The translations under genes were made by a program, and so were the position numbers. The notes beneath the pieces are model-generated. The model had not been told where the DNA came from. It searched no databases and saw only the letters and a list, made by a program, of their open reading frames with translations. Positions 14,910 through 15,376 of a stretch of DNA of 15,376 bases are shown here, in pieces (positions within the stretch are counted from its first letter, which is position 1; every line of letters starts with the position of its first letter). The DNA comes from Bacteroidia bacterium (lineage in GTDB: Bacteria > Bacteroidota > Bacteroidia > NS11-12g > UBA9320): assembly GCA_022425465.1 (NCBI GenBank), contig JAKMFK010000158.1, forward strand, positions 1 to 15,376, written 5' to 3'.

Positions 14910-15376
14910 ATGACTGACAAACAAAAATCTATACTAGAATCTGCTTTAACTTTATTCTCTGAAAAAGGATATAGTGCTGTATCTACAAGCTTGATATCAA
15001 AACAGGCTAATGTGTCGGAAGGACTTATTTTTAGGCACTTTAAAGATAAGCAGGGCTTGCTTAATCATTTGGTCTCTGTATGGAATGATCAGTTTCAAGT
15101 TCGCATAACTGAGATTCGTTCAATTGAAAAACCTGAACAACGAATTCAAGCGGTAATGGAAATGCCCTTTTTGATAAATGAGTCCGATTTTCCATATTGG
15201 AAACTGGTGTTTTCATTACGTTGGCAAAATAGCGAATTGATTAGTGAGTATATGCTCATATTAAAAGAAATGCTCGAGGATGCTTTAAAAGAGTTAAAAT
15301 ATACAGATGCTGTTAGTGAAGCTGATTTGATTATGGCTTACTTCGACGGATTTATATCCACTGTAGTCCTCAGAAA
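14910..15376 (+). CDS. TetR/AcrR-family transcriptional regulator, 3' partial
   Basis: The frame stays open from ATG 14910 to the right edge (about 155 residues visible). The N-terminus is a TetR DNA-binding domain: a first helix SILESALTLFSEKGYSAVST, then the helix-turn-helix ISKQANVSEGLIFRHFKDKQ (residues 29-48) with the typical recognition helix GLIFRHF. The rest is a helical ligand-binding domain without a family I can name; the C-terminus is missing. Two similar palindromes lie between 14831 and 14904, one over the promoter, suggesting autoregulation. In many bacteria such regulators control an adjacent efflux or lipid gene, but the downstream neighbour is out of view. Confidence 0.9.
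   Translation, partial: MTDKQKSILESALTLFSEKGYSAVSTSLISKQANVSEGLIFRHFKDKQGLLNHLVSVWNDQFQVRITEIRSIEKPEQRIQAVMEMPFLINESDFPYWKLVFSLRWQNSELISEYMLILKEMLEDALKELKYTDAVSEADLIMAYFDGFISTVVLR

Overview
The window (15,376 bp, AT-rich) looks like chromosomal DNA from a Bacteroidota bacterium, probably Flavobacteriia-like. Three things point there. Most transcription-unit starts carry an exact or one-mismatch copy of the Bacteroidota -7 promoter element TAnnTTTG, and no convincing Shine-Dalgarno sequences are seen. An acyltransferase/GNAT pair matches the glycine-lipid genes glsA/glsB known from Bacteroides. Two lipoproteins and the general protein repertoire also fit. The layout is mostly housekeeping, with no mobile element, tRNA, rRNA or CRISPR array seen.

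Left part (1-5264): a 5'-truncated CBS/CorC-HlyC (hemolysin-family) protein; rarA (AAA+ ATPase, minus strand) divergent from rdgB (XTP/dITP pyrophosphatase); a DUF1801-like protein divergent from a small cysteine-containing membrane protein; then aspS on the minus strand. Middle part (5372-9778): a minus-strand pair encoding a cytochrome c/type II copper monooxygenase-like lipoprotein and a flavin reductase-like protein; the plus-strand glsA-glsB-like operon; and a minus-strand redoxin lipoprotein. Right part (9765-15376): a tightly overlapping minus-strand operon hldD - large NtrY-like sensor kinase - redoxin lipoprotein, then a PTPS-family enzyme and a 3'-truncated TetR regulator with two operator-like palindromes upstream, both on the plus strand. 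No gene-free stretch exceeds about 130 bp.

The most interesting points are as follows. (1) In at least four genes (rdgB, aspS, the GTG-started cytochrome gene and hldD) the -7 element lies exactly 5 nt before the start codon, which implies leaderless mRNAs and decides several starts. (2) rarA has no ATG, GTG or TTG in frame upstream of its Walker A motif, so it needs an ATT or ATA start, or carries an error. (3) A redoxin lipoprotein and a cytochrome/copper-monooxygenase lipoprotein, modules I recall as fused in other bacteria, occur here as separate genes flanking a membrane-lipid operon. (4) An orphan 1,175-residue kinase is translationally coupled to hldD upstream and to the redoxin gene downstream. 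(5) Four convergent gene pairs have stop codons that abut or overlap, leaving no room for terminators. I see no clear evidence of a wholly new defence or mobile system.
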